Source: Bacillota bacterium
GTDB taxonomy: Bacteria > Bacillota > Limnochordia > JAAZLZ01
Assembly: GCA_012799075.1 (NCBI GenBank)
Contig: JAAZLZ010000012.1
Coordinates: forward strand, 1-6,191
Direction: 5' to 3'
DNA length: 6,191 nucleotides
The translations under genes were made by a program, and so were the position numbers. Shown here in pieces: positions 1-5,599 of the stretch. Every line of letters starts with the position of its first letter. Position 1 is the first letter of the stretch. The notes under the pieces were generated by a model. The model searched no databases, was not told where the DNA came from, and saw only the letters and a list, made by a program, of their open reading frames with translations.

Positions 1-181
1 GAAAGAAAAAGGCTCCCAGCAGGATAGGCAGATAAAACCCATGGGGGTATGCATGCTTGGTGCCGCCCTTATGATAGCTCATTGCCCAGATCCCTGCCAG
101 GAGCAAAGCAATGAGGAAAAATGATGGGATCCTGGGCAGCTCGGTGAAGCGAGACAACCTTTCTTGGAAAGTTCGCCTCAT
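1..181 (-). CDS. N-terminus of a membrane protein, probably a sensor (partial)
   Basis: This reading frame starts at ATG 181 and runs off the left edge after 60 codons without a stop. An AGGGGGG ribosome binding site (about 190-196) lies 7 nt upstream, which supports the start. The visible part has a basic N-terminus (MRRTFQERLSRF), a hydrophobic helix at about residues 20-35 and, after a short polar loop, the stretch HGFYLPILLGAFFF (47-60). An H-x-x-Y-L-P-I-L-x-A pattern at the start of a membrane module is familiar from sensor proteins of Firmicutes (histidine kinases, GGDEF or HD-GYP proteins). That resemblance is from memory. No catalytic domain lies inside the window, so the output domain is unknown. 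It is divergent from the eamA-vanW pair. Confidence 0.6.
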   Translation of the reverse strand, partial: MRRTFQERLSRFTELPRIPSFFLIALLLAGIWAMSYHKGGTKHAYPHGFYLPILLGAFFF

Positions 182-430
182 GTCAAGGCCCCCCTAATTT
201 GTTCCTAATAGACTCCTCGGCAAGGCACGGGAAATTCTTTCGGGTGATAAGCCGCCAGCCGCATCCTCGTAGTCTGCCTTCCCTTCCCCAAAGATGCGGG
301 GGAATGGACCCTCCTTTGGCGCACCCCTCTTCCAGGGATCCCCTCCCGCCAGGACGGTCTTGATGGCCTAACAGCTAAATAGAGATAGCAAAGGGTGGGA
401 TTTAAGCGGCAGCTGCGGAGGTAGTTGGTC
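182..430. other. Divergent intergenic region with short inverted repeats
   Basis: This stretch separates the left-edge sensor-like gene from the EamA transporter gene and should hold promoters for both. I found no convincing sigma-A promoter for the plus strand. For the minus strand the best candidate is TATTAG (205-210 reversed) with TTTCCC (229-234 reversed) at an 18-nt spacing, which is a weak match. CCGCATC (259-265) pairs with GATGCGG (293-299). CCAAAG (288-293) pairs with CTTTGG (314-319). The two pairings compete because they share base 293. A palindrome GGGATCCC lies at 335-342. I compared it by eye with common riboswitches (cobalamin, c-di-GMP, TPP, SAM, ydaO, T-box) and recognised none. 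No tRNA is seen. Confidence 0.4.
417..421 (+). promoter_or_regulatory. Ribosome binding site of the EamA gene
   Basis: GGAGG lies 9 nt before ATG 431 but only 3 nt before the alternative in-frame TTG at 425. This favours ATG 431 as the start. Confidence 0.75.
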
Positions 431-859
431 ATGGCTCGGATGATTTCCCTCGGACTGGCGGGAGCCTTTTGCTGGGGATTGGCACCCATCTTTGGCAAAC
501 TTGGATTACGGGACGTCCATCCCATGGATGGTCTAGCTGCCCGAACTACTGTGACGTTGGCCTTTCTGTTGATGTGGGTACTCACAACTCGCGGCTTGGA
601 CCGGATTGCATCCATCTCATCTATGGATTGGTTTTATCTTAGTCTGGAGGCCTTTCTGGCCACCCTGGCTGGCGACCTGGCTTACTACGCCGCGCTAAAG
701 CAGGGTGGGGCCGGCACTTCCGCAGTCATCTTATCTGTCTCGCCGGTCATTACCGTCTGGCTCGGCAGCATGTTTCTGCAGGAATGCCTGTCAACGCGCC
801 AACTAGTCGGCGTCGCACTAGTTGCCCTGGGAGTCCTATTTGTGGCGGCGGGGGGATGA
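431..859 (+). CDS. Half-size EamA/DMT-family transporter
   Basis: This is a 142-residue integral membrane protein with one EamA domain. Five hydrophobic helices are visible, at about residues 2-24, 34-52, 65-88, 93-115 and 120-140. The N-terminal GAFCWGLAPIFGKLGL and the pattern AALKQGGAGTSAVILSVSPV followed by FLQE are typical of EamA domains (drug/metabolite transporter superfamily). Most family members carry two tandem EamA units with ten helices. This one has a single unit and would be expected to act as a dimer, as other half-size members do. The substrate cannot be told from sequence. ATG 431 is chosen over TTG 425 because of ribosome binding site spacing. The stop codon TGA (857-859) overlaps the likely vanW start (ATGA), so the two genes are probably co-translated. 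Confidence 0.88.
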   Translation: MARMISLGLAGAFCWGLAPIFGKLGLRDVHPMDGLAARTTVTLAFLLMWVLTTRGLDRIASISSMDWFYLSLEAFLATLAGDLAYYAALKQGGAGTSAVILSVSPVITVWLGSMFLQECLSTRQLVGVALVALGVLFVAAGG

Positions 860-1890
860 ATGCTGTGGTCCGTTTGGCCAACATCCGCAGCATCCTATCG
901 GGCAGGAAAGGGCTAATGCCAAGGTGGCAAGGCTGGGGCCTTATCGGCGTGGCACTGATCCTAATCGCCTATTCTTGCTTTGTCCACTTGTTTTTGTCTA
1001 AGGATCCAGAGATCCTCGGTCAGTATACCTACCGGTTGCCCTTGTGGGGTTGGCCAGTTGACGATCTGGCCCAATTCTGTGATGTAAAGCCCGTCAAAAT
1101 GGCCATCCACGACGAACTGTACGGCTGCGTTGATGAGCAGGAGCTCCCATGGCATGACGACGAACCATCCCGCTTAGTTGAGCTGCAAGACCGTTTTAGT
1201 GCCCACCGGTTGATCAATGCCTTCCGTACAACCCTGCCCAATCCCATTTTGCAGGAGGAGCATAATGTGGGAGTGGCCGCCGACTACCTGACCGGTTCGG
1301 TCATATTGCCCGGGGAAATCTTCTCTTTGAATCGGGCCATTGGCCCTCGCACCCAAGAACGCGGCTTTGGGAAGGGCCCCGTCTACCTCGATGGTCAGAT
1401 CAAAACAACGATTGGGGGCGGGATCTGCAAGATTGCCTCAACCTTATATAATGTTGTGGTCTTCGGCGATTTGCTGTTGGTCGAACGGCACCCCCACAGC
1501 ATGCTGGTGCCCTACGTTCCCCCAGGACGTGATGCCACTGTCGTCTGGGGTGCCAAAGATTTTCGCTTTCGCAACAACAAAAAGGCCCCCGTCATCATCT
1601 GGGCCTTCCTACAGGATAATACGCTGTATATCGCCTTGTATGGCCAATACGAGACCCCAAGGGTCGAATGGCACCATGAAGAACTAGCCCGGAATCGGAC
1701 CTGGACCATAACACGCCAGAACCCGGCTCTCGCCCATGGGGAAGAACGCGTCCTCGAAGGAGCCGATGGAGTCAAGATTCGCACCTGGGTCACCGTGGAA
1801 TACCCCCACGGCCCCCTCAAAAAGCTAGAGCTAGGCATCGATCGGTATCGCCCCATGCCCCATTTGGTCGAGTATGGTCCCCAAGGATAA
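856..1890 (+). CDS. VanW family protein, membrane anchored
   Basis: From ATG 856 this is a 344-residue protein. A hydrophobic helix at about residues 27-46 should anchor it in the membrane with the rest outside. The VanW domain covers about residues 134-268: QEEHNVGVAADYL, then PGEIFSLNRAIGPRT, GGGIC (187-191), STLYN, VERHPHSM (209-216) and YVPPGRDATV (220-229). VanW was named after an accessory gene of vanB-type vancomycin resistance clusters. Its biochemical role is unknown and its presence alone does not indicate resistance. I see no G5 or peptidoglycan-binding domain. The start at 856 overlaps the EamA stop. ATG 916 (324 residues), preceded by AGGAAAGGG at 904-912, is a good alternative that keeps the helix. 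No strong terminator follows on this strand. The 85 nt after the stop hold nothing recognisable up to the hairpin at 1976-2003. Confidence 0.9.
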   Translation: MNAVVRLANIRSILSGRKGLMPRWQGWGLIGVALILIAYSCFVHLFLSKDPEILGQYTYRLPLWGWPVDDLAQFCDVKPVKMAIHDELYGCVDEQELPWHDDEPSRLVELQDRFSAHRLINAFRTTLPNPILQEEHNVGVAADYLTGSVILPGEIFSLNRAIGPRTQERGFGKGPVYLDGQIKTTIGGGICKIASTLYNVVVFGDLLLVERHPHSMLVPYVPPGRDATVVWGAKDFRFRNNKKAPVIIWAFLQDNTLYIALYGQYETPRVEWHHEELARNRTWTITRQNPALAHGEERVLEGADGVKIRTWVTVEYPHGPLKKLELGIDRYRPMPHLVEYGPQG

Positions 1891-1975
1891 CTCACAAAGG
1901 GCAAATCCATCGGCGGCGGACAACCCTAACAAGCTTACGAAACGCCCCCGGCACCGTCCTGGAAATTTTGCTGTC

Positions 1976-2003
1976 AAAAAAAGGCGGGGGTTAACCCGCC
2001 TTT
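1976..2003 (-). terminator. Intrinsic terminator of trpB2
   Basis: A perfect 9-bp stem is formed by AAAGGCGGG (1980-1988) and CCCGCCTTT (1995-2003) with the 6-nt loop GGTTAA. The run of seven A's at 1976-1982 becomes a T-tract when read on the minus strand, directly after the stem. It begins 3 nt past the trpB2 stop. Read on the plus strand, only TTT follows, so it would be at most a weak terminator for vanW. Confidence 0.88.
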
Positions 2004-2006
2004 GCC

Positions 2007-3359
2007 TCATACTTCCGGTAATTCGGCCAACGCCCGTTTGCCTTCCTCTTCCGAATAGCCAACATCCTCCAGCTGCCCGCTGAAGTAAGCGTCATAGGCC
2101 GCCAGATCAAAGTGGCCATGGCCGCTTAAGGAAAACAGGATCGTCTGGGGCTTGCCCGTTTTGGCGCTTTCCTCCGCCTCCTTGACGGCTCCGTGGATGG
2201 CATGGGCCGATTCGGGGGCCGGCAGGATCCCCTCGGTGCGGGCAAACAAAAGGGCGCTGGCAAACACGGCCTGTTGGGGATAGGCTGCCCCTTCAACGAG
2301 GCCATCGTGGCAGAGCTGACTGATGAGGGGAGATGCGCCGTGGTAGCGCAGACCCCCAGCATGGATCCCCGGCGGCACAAAGGAATGCCCCAGGGTATAC
2401 ATCCTCAACAAAGGAGTCAGTCCCGCAGTATCGCCAAAATCATAGGCTAAGGTCCCCTTGGTTAGGGAGGGACAAGCAGCCGGCTCCACGGCCAGGGCCC
2501 GAACCTTGCGGCCGTTGAACTTATCCGCCAGGAAGGGGAACGCCAGTCCGCTGAAGTTGCTGCCGCCTCCGCAGCAGCCGATCACCACGTCGGGGTAGTC
2601 GCCCACTAGGTCTAGCTGCTTTTTCGCTTCCAGGCCAATGATCGTTTGATGGAGCATGACATGGTTCAGGACGCTGCCCAAAGCATACCGGGTGTCCTCC
2701 CGGGAGACCGCATCCTCGACGGCTTCGCTGATGGCCATCCCTAGACTTCCGGGGGAATCGGGGTGCTTCGCCAGGACCTTCCGGCCCGCTTCCGTCCGGT
2801 CGGAAGGGCTTGGGATCACTTCCGCCCCCCAGACCTCCATGAGGGAGCGTCGATAGGGCTTTTGCCGGTAACTGATCTTCACCATGTACACGGTGCATTC
2901 CAGGCCAAAGAAGCCGCATGCCAAACTGAGTGCGCTTCCCCATTGCCCAGCACCGGTCTCCGTTGACAGCCGCTTCACCCCCGCCTGCTTGTTGTAATAG
3001 GCTTGGGGAACCGCAGTGTTGGGCTTGTGGCTGCCCGCGGGGCTCACCCCTTCGTACTTGTAGTAGATGCGCGCGGGGGTGCCTAGGGCCTTCTCCAGCC
3101 GGTGGGCCCTGTATAAAGGCGAGGGCCTCCACAGCCGGTAGATCGCCAGAACCTCATCGGGTATGTCGATCCAACGCTCTTTGGTCATTTCCTGTTCGAT
3201 GAGGGCCGGGGGGAACAAGGGGGCGAAGTCGTCGGCAACTGCCGGCTTCTTCGTGCCCGGGTGCAGGGGCGGCGGGGGCAGCTGGCTCATATCCGCCTGG
3301 ATATTGTACCACTGCCTGGGGATCTCTTTCTCAGCTAATAAGATCTTGCTCTGGCTCAA
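2007..3359 (-). CDS. trpB: Tryptophan synthase beta chain, TrpB2 type
   Basis: This 450-residue PLP enzyme should condense indole with serine (or a related serine derivative) to tryptophan in the cytosol. The segment KYEGVSPAGSHKPNTA holds the PLP lysine K112. ETGAGQWGSAL (134-144) supplies the catalytic glutamate E134. GCCGGGSN (261-268) is the glycine-rich cofactor phosphate loop, and SLSGHGHFD (410-418) is the C-terminal signature. The proline-rich N-terminus (PPPPLHPGT) and the length of about 450 mark the TrpB2 subfamily rather than the shorter TrpB1 (about 400). The start is TTG 3359 with AGGAG 10 nt upstream. It is preferred over the internal ATG 3290 because the residues before that codon (EKEIPRQWYNIQAD) look like the conserved TrpB2 N-terminus. 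No trpA or other trp gene is in the window, so this resembles the stand-alone TrpB2 group, which may salvage indole. It has its own terminator. Confidence 0.95.
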   Translation of the reverse strand: MSQSKILLAEKEIPRQWYNIQADMSQLPPPPLHPGTKKPAVADDFAPLFPPALIEQEMTKERWIDIPDEVLAIYRLWRPSPLYRAHRLEKALGTPARIYYKYEGVSPAGSHKPNTAVPQAYYNKQAGVKRLSTETGAGQWGSALSLACGFFGLECTVYMVKISYRQKPYRRSLMEVWGAEVIPSPSDRTEAGRKVLAKHPDSPGSLGMAISEAVEDAVSREDTRYALGSVLNHVMLHQTIIGLEAKKQLDLVGDYPDVVIGCCGGGSNFSGLAFPFLADKFNGRKVRALAVEPAACPSLTKGTLAYDFGDTAGLTPLLRMYTLGHSFVPPGIHAGGLRYHGASPLISQLCHDGLVEGAAYPQQAVFASALLFARTEGILPAPESAHAIHGAVKEAEESAKTGKPQTILFSLSGHGHFDLAAYDAYFSGQLEDVGYSEEEGKRALAELPEV

Positions 3360-3374
3360 CTCAGCTCAACTCCT
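3354..3374 (-). promoter_or_regulatory. trpB2 initiation region with a 10-bp tandem repeat
   Basis: On the minus strand AGGAG (3374-3370) precedes the TTG start at 3359 by 10 nt. The nonamer GAGTTGAGC occurs twice with a 10-bp period (plus-strand 3364-3372 and 3354-3362). Each copy carries a TTG. The upstream TTG (3369) abuts the ribosome binding site and meets TGA after one codon, so only the second can start trpB2. Confidence 0.55.
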
Positions 3375-3452
3375 CTCAATTAACAGCTTCCTGGAATATT
3401 CAACATCACCTGGCAAGTTCCTGCTAATCGGAATGAATTTTTCGCGACGCAT
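3366..3452 (-). CDS. Possible 28-residue small ORF upstream of trpB2
   Basis: A short frame from ATG 3452 to TGA 3366-3368 encodes MRREKFIPISRN, then LPGDVEYSRKLLIERS. The mix of charged and hydrophobic residues looks more like real protein than the shadow frames around it. An AAGGGA sequence (3461-3456) sits 3 nt before the ATG, close but usable. The stop lies 6 nt before the trpB2 TTG, and the trpB2 ribosome binding site falls inside its last codons, so translational coupling is possible. It contains no Trp codon, so it is not a classical Trp attenuator peptide. The same frame is open upstream to 3692, but there it is antisense to yqhV and does not look like protein. A GATAAT box (3477-3482, minus) lies just upstream without a clear -35. 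I do not recognise the product. Confidence 0.35.
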   Translation of the reverse strand: MRREKFIPISRNLPGDVEYSRKLLIERS

Positions 3453-3485
3453 CTTTCCCTTGTTGAAGTCATACCCATTATCGAA

Positions 3486-3491
3486 AGGGGG
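3486..3491 (+). promoter_or_regulatory. Ribosome binding site of yqhV
   Basis: AGGGGG directly abuts ATG 3492 but lies 6 nt before the in-frame ATG 3498, so the second ATG is the more likely start. Confidence 0.6.
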
Positions 3492-3497
3492 ATGGGG

Positions 3498-3758
3498 ATG
3501 GAGACGAAGCTGGTTTCCGGGATGGCCCTCCTGCGCATCCTCGCGGGAGGGATTGAAATCGGCGCCGCATTGCTCATGCTCCATTACCGCCGGGTCGACA
3601 CGGCCCTTCGCATCAATGGCGTACTGGGGATAATCGGTCCGACAATCCTCATGCTGGTCAGCACCCTGGGCCTTGTGGGCCTGGCTGGGCAAGTGGACTG
3701 GGACCGTTATCTCATCGTCCTGTTCGGCGTCCTCCTCATTTTTCTAGGGGTTAGATGA
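3498..3758 (+). CDS. yqhV: YqhV family (DUF2619) small membrane protein
   Basis: This is an 86-residue, very hydrophobic protein with three predicted helices, at about residues 7-28, 38-60 and 66-84. The pattern LRILAGGIEIGAALLML, then INGVLGIIGP, then LAGQVDWDRYLIVLFGVLLIFLGV resembles Bacillus YqhV, from memory. In Bacillus and relatives yqhV lies next to spoIIIAA at the start of the spoIIIA sporulation operon, but its role is not known to me. Here no spoIIIA gene follows. Instead the gene runs head-on into ylbF, overlapping its 3' end by 15 nt. ATG 3498 is preferred over ATG 3492 on ribosome binding site spacing. It is divergent from trpB2. Confidence 0.75.
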   Translation: METKLVSGMALLRILAGGIEIGAALLMLHYRRVDTALRINGVLGIIGPTILMLVSTLGLVGLAGQVDWDRYLIVLFGVLLIFLGVR

Positions 3759-4133
3759 TCCTTGACCCGGCACCCATAGCCGACTGGATTTGCCCGGGGT
3801 CGGCTCTTTAGCGAGGGCCTGAGCCAAGACAGTCTCCACCCGGAAGAAAAGGTCCGCAAAGACGAGCTCCGCCTCCATCAACTCCCTGACATAAGGATTG
3901 TAATTGGCGACGGTGACGCTGCTGCGAAAGGCTTCTTCCTGCTCCTTGACATCCTTGCCTTCCGCGGCGGCCTTCTGCAAAGCCGCTTGTTTGCGCTGGA
4001 TGTCTTCCAGCATCAGCTTGGCGGCCTCCCGCTTGCCCACCTCTTCCCGGGCAGCGAGCAAACGCTTGTATTCATCGGTCTCCCGCAAAACGTCCGCCAG
4101 CTCCGCGATTTTCCTCGCCAGCTCCTCCTTCAT
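3744..4133 (-). CDS. YlbF/YmcA family regulator
   Basis: This 129-residue, almost entirely helical protein is rich in charged residues. Its YlbF/YmcA (Com_YlbF) signature is the order LAxxLRETDEYKRLLAA (12-28), EDIQRKQAALQKAAAEGK (43-60) and YNPYVRELMEAELVFADLF (78-96). In Bacillus subtilis, YlbF and YmcA with YaaT form a complex that helps RNase Y in mRNA processing and affects competence, sporulation and biofilm formation. Whether this copy is the YlbF, YmcA or another paralogue cannot be told here. The last 20 residues (after AKEP) are low in complexity and look like a free tail. GGGG (4144-4141) sits 7 nt before the ATG. The gene begins 17 nt after the rtcB stop and is probably the last gene of the gyrA operon. 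Its end overlaps the convergent yqhV by 15 nt. Confidence 0.87.
   Translation of the reverse strand: MKEELARKIAELADVLRETDEYKRLLAAREEVGKREAAKLMLEDIQRKQAALQKAAAEGKDVKEQEEAFRSSVTVANYNPYVRELMEAELVFADLFFRVETVLAQALAKEPTPGKSSRLWVPGQGSSNP
3778..3805 (+). terminator. Weak hairpin after yqhV, inside ylbF
   Basis: AGCCGAC (3778-3784) pairs perfectly with GTCGGCT (3799-3805) around a 14-nt loop, followed by CTTTAG on the plus strand. It starts 19 nt past the yqhV stop and lies in the antisense of the ylbF tail. The short T-tract and large loop make it at best a weak terminator. On the minus strand no T-tract follows. Confidence 0.3.
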
Positions 4134-4150
4134 CCTCTATCCCCGTCCCT

Positions 4151-5584
4151 TCATCCTTTGATAACGCCCCGGGGCGCCAGCCGGAGGACTTGTTGGGTCA
4201 AGCCCGCACCTTCCGAAATGCGGACGACCTTATCCACATCCTTGTAGGCCGTTGGGGCTTCTTCCAAGACAGCCTGGCGGCTTGAGGCCCTAAGCTCCAC
4301 CCCTGCCTGGGCCAGCTCCGAGAGAATCTCATCCCTTTGCAGCCGCCTTTTCGCCTCTCCCCGGCTTAGCCGCCGGCCAGCGCCGTGGCATGCCGAGGCA
4401 AAGCCTTCACCCCGCTTTCCCACTAGGACATAAGAGCCGCTCCCCATGTCGCCGGGGACCAGGACCGGCTGGCCCATCTGCCGATATGGATCGGGCAGGA
4501 GTCCATGTCCAGGAGGAAAGGCCCGGGTCGCTCCTTTGCGGTGGACGCAAAGCTTCATCTTCTCTCCATCTACTATATGCTCTTCGATCTTGGCGATGTT
4601 ATGGGCCACATCCCAGACCACCCGGATTTCCCCTTTGCCCATTACTTTGGCTAGGGCCTCCCGGACCCGATGGGTGAGGACTTGCCGGTTGGCCCAAGCA
4701 TAATTGGCCGCGGCGGCCATAGCGCCGAAGTATTGCCTTCCCTCGGGGCTGTTTAGGGGCGCCCCCGCGAGCTGGCGGTCAGGGAGCTTAATGCCGTATC
4801 GGTCCATGGCCCCCACCATTCGCCTGGTGTAGTCCGTGCAGACTTGATGCCCCAGGCCCCGGGAGCCGGAATGGATCATGACGACCACTTGGCCTTGGGC
4901 AAGCCCCATGATCTTCCCTTCCTCTTCCCGGTAGACCCGATCCACCACCTGGACCTCGACGAAGTGGTTGCCCGATCCCAAAGTGCCCAGCTGTCCTTGG
5001 CCCCGCTTTTGGGCCCTTGGGCTGACGGCGCTGGGATCTGCCCCGGACATGCCCCCTTCCTCCTCACTCATCCGAAGGTCTTCCTCAAAGCCCATTCCCT
5101 GCTCCACCGCCCAGGCCGCCCCCCTAAGGAGGACCTGCTCCAGATCCCCCTGGGAGATCTTAAGACCCCCCCGGGCTCCTAGGCCGCTGGGAACGGCGCG
5201 GTAAAGCTCATCGGCCAAACAAGACCATTTGTCCTCCAGGTCCTCCTCCTGCCAAGGGGTGGCCAGGAGGCGAACGCCGCAATTGATGTCGTAGCCCACT
5301 CCACCGGGTGTAATTAGCCCATCGGGCAGCTTGGTCGCCACCACCCCGCCGATGGGCAGGCCGTAGCCCGTGTGGATGTCCGGCATCGCATAGGAATAAC
5401 CTGCAATCCCCGGCAGGCAGGCGGCATTAGCCACTTGCTCAAGGGCCTGCCCTTCCTCTTTGAGAAAGGCAAGCTCCTCCCCATCGGTGAAAATGAGGCC
5501 AGGGACAAGCATCCCCGGTTTATAGCCCCGGGGTATTTGCCAACGATACTCATCCAACTGTTGTAAAACATCTTCCCAAACCAT
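4151..5584 (-). CDS. rtcB: RNA-splicing ligase RtcB
   Basis: This 477-residue enzyme joins RNA 2',3'-cyclic phosphate or 3'-phosphate ends to 5'-OH ends using GTP and Mn2+, through a GMP-histidine intermediate. Numbered from ATG 5584, the family residues are complete. They are PDIHTGYGLPIGG with D69 and H71, the metal ligands D99 and C102 in GYDINCGVR, N206-H207 in GSGNHFVEV, H238 in HSGSRGLGH, H328 in VAHNIAKIE, the GTP-binding segment HRKGATRAFPPG (348-359), and the guanylated H400 in CHGAGR. Length is normal for RtcB. An in-frame TTG at 5599 exists, but the GGAGG at 5597-5593 fits ATG 5584 (8-nt spacing) and would lie inside the longer version. It follows archease by 15 nt and precedes ylbF by 17 nt. 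No RtcA cyclase or RtcR regulator is present, unlike the E. coli rtc operon. The likely role is RNA repair. Confidence 0.97.
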   Translation of the reverse strand: MVWEDVLQQLDEYRWQIPRGYKPGMLVPGLIFTDGEELAFLKEEGQALEQVANAACLPGIAGYSYAMPDIHTGYGLPIGGVVATKLPDGLITPGGVGYDINCGVRLLATPWQEEDLEDKWSCLADELYRAVPSGLGARGGLKISQGDLEQVLLRGAAWAVEQGMGFEEDLRMSEEEGGMSGADPSAVSPRAQKRGQGQLGTLGSGNHFVEVQVVDRVYREEEGKIMGLAQGQVVVMIHSGSRGLGHQVCTDYTRRMVGAMDRYGIKLPDRQLAGAPLNSPEGRQYFGAMAAAANYAWANRQVLTHRVREALAKVMGKGEIRVVWDVAHNIAKIEEHIVDGEKMKLCVHRKGATRAFPPGHGLLPDPYRQMGQPVLVPGDMGSGSYVLVGKRGEGFASACHGAGRRLSRGEAKRRLQRDEILSELAQAGVELRASSRQAVLEEAPTAYKDVDKVVRISEGAGLTQQVLRLAPRGVIKG

Positions 5585-5592
5585 GGGCACCA

Positions 5593-5597
5593 CCTCC
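5593..5597 (-). promoter_or_regulatory. Ribosome binding site of rtcB
   Basis: GGAGG on the minus strand starts 2 nt past the archease stop codon and lies 8 nt before ATG 5584. It decides that start over the upstream in-frame TTG 5599. Confidence 0.85.
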
Positions 5598-5599
5598 AA

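Noticed and set aside
360..388. TTGATG with a possible -10 for eamA
   Set aside because: At a spacing of 16-17 nt the -10 hexamers match the consensus at only one or two positions; TAAATA lies at a 10-nt spacing, which is too short.
391..409. AGGGTGGGA resembling the T-box antiterminator motif
   Set aside because: The ACCGCG part is missing, there is no terminator stem behind it, and the downstream gene is not an amino acid gene of the usual T-box type.
205..615. 136-residue minus-strand ORF
   Set aside because: Most of it is antisense to the EamA gene and the product is rich in Arg, Pro and Ser with no family pattern. Its last 19 codons (from MRLAAYHPKEF) lie in non-coding DNA but have no ribosome binding site at a proper distance.
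1874..2083. 69-residue plus-strand ORF after vanW
   Set aside because: It overlaps the vanW end, reads through the terminator hairpin and into the antisense of trpB2, and the composition is not protein-like.
2521..3132. 203-residue minus-strand ORF inside trpB2
   Set aside because: It is another frame of the trpB2 coding strand; trpB2 has every expected motif.
3163..3633. 156-residue plus-strand ORF across the trpB2-yqhV junction
   Set aside because: It is antisense to trpB2 and overlaps yqhV in another frame, with no recognisable domain.
3453..3692. Upstream extension of the small ORF before trpB2
   Set aside because: This part is antisense to yqhV and full of His, Gln and Pro; only the 28 codons after ATG 3452 look like protein.
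4844..5182. Plus-strand ORFs over rtcB
   Set aside because: They are antisense frames of a fully conserved rtcB, produced by the GC-rich codon use.
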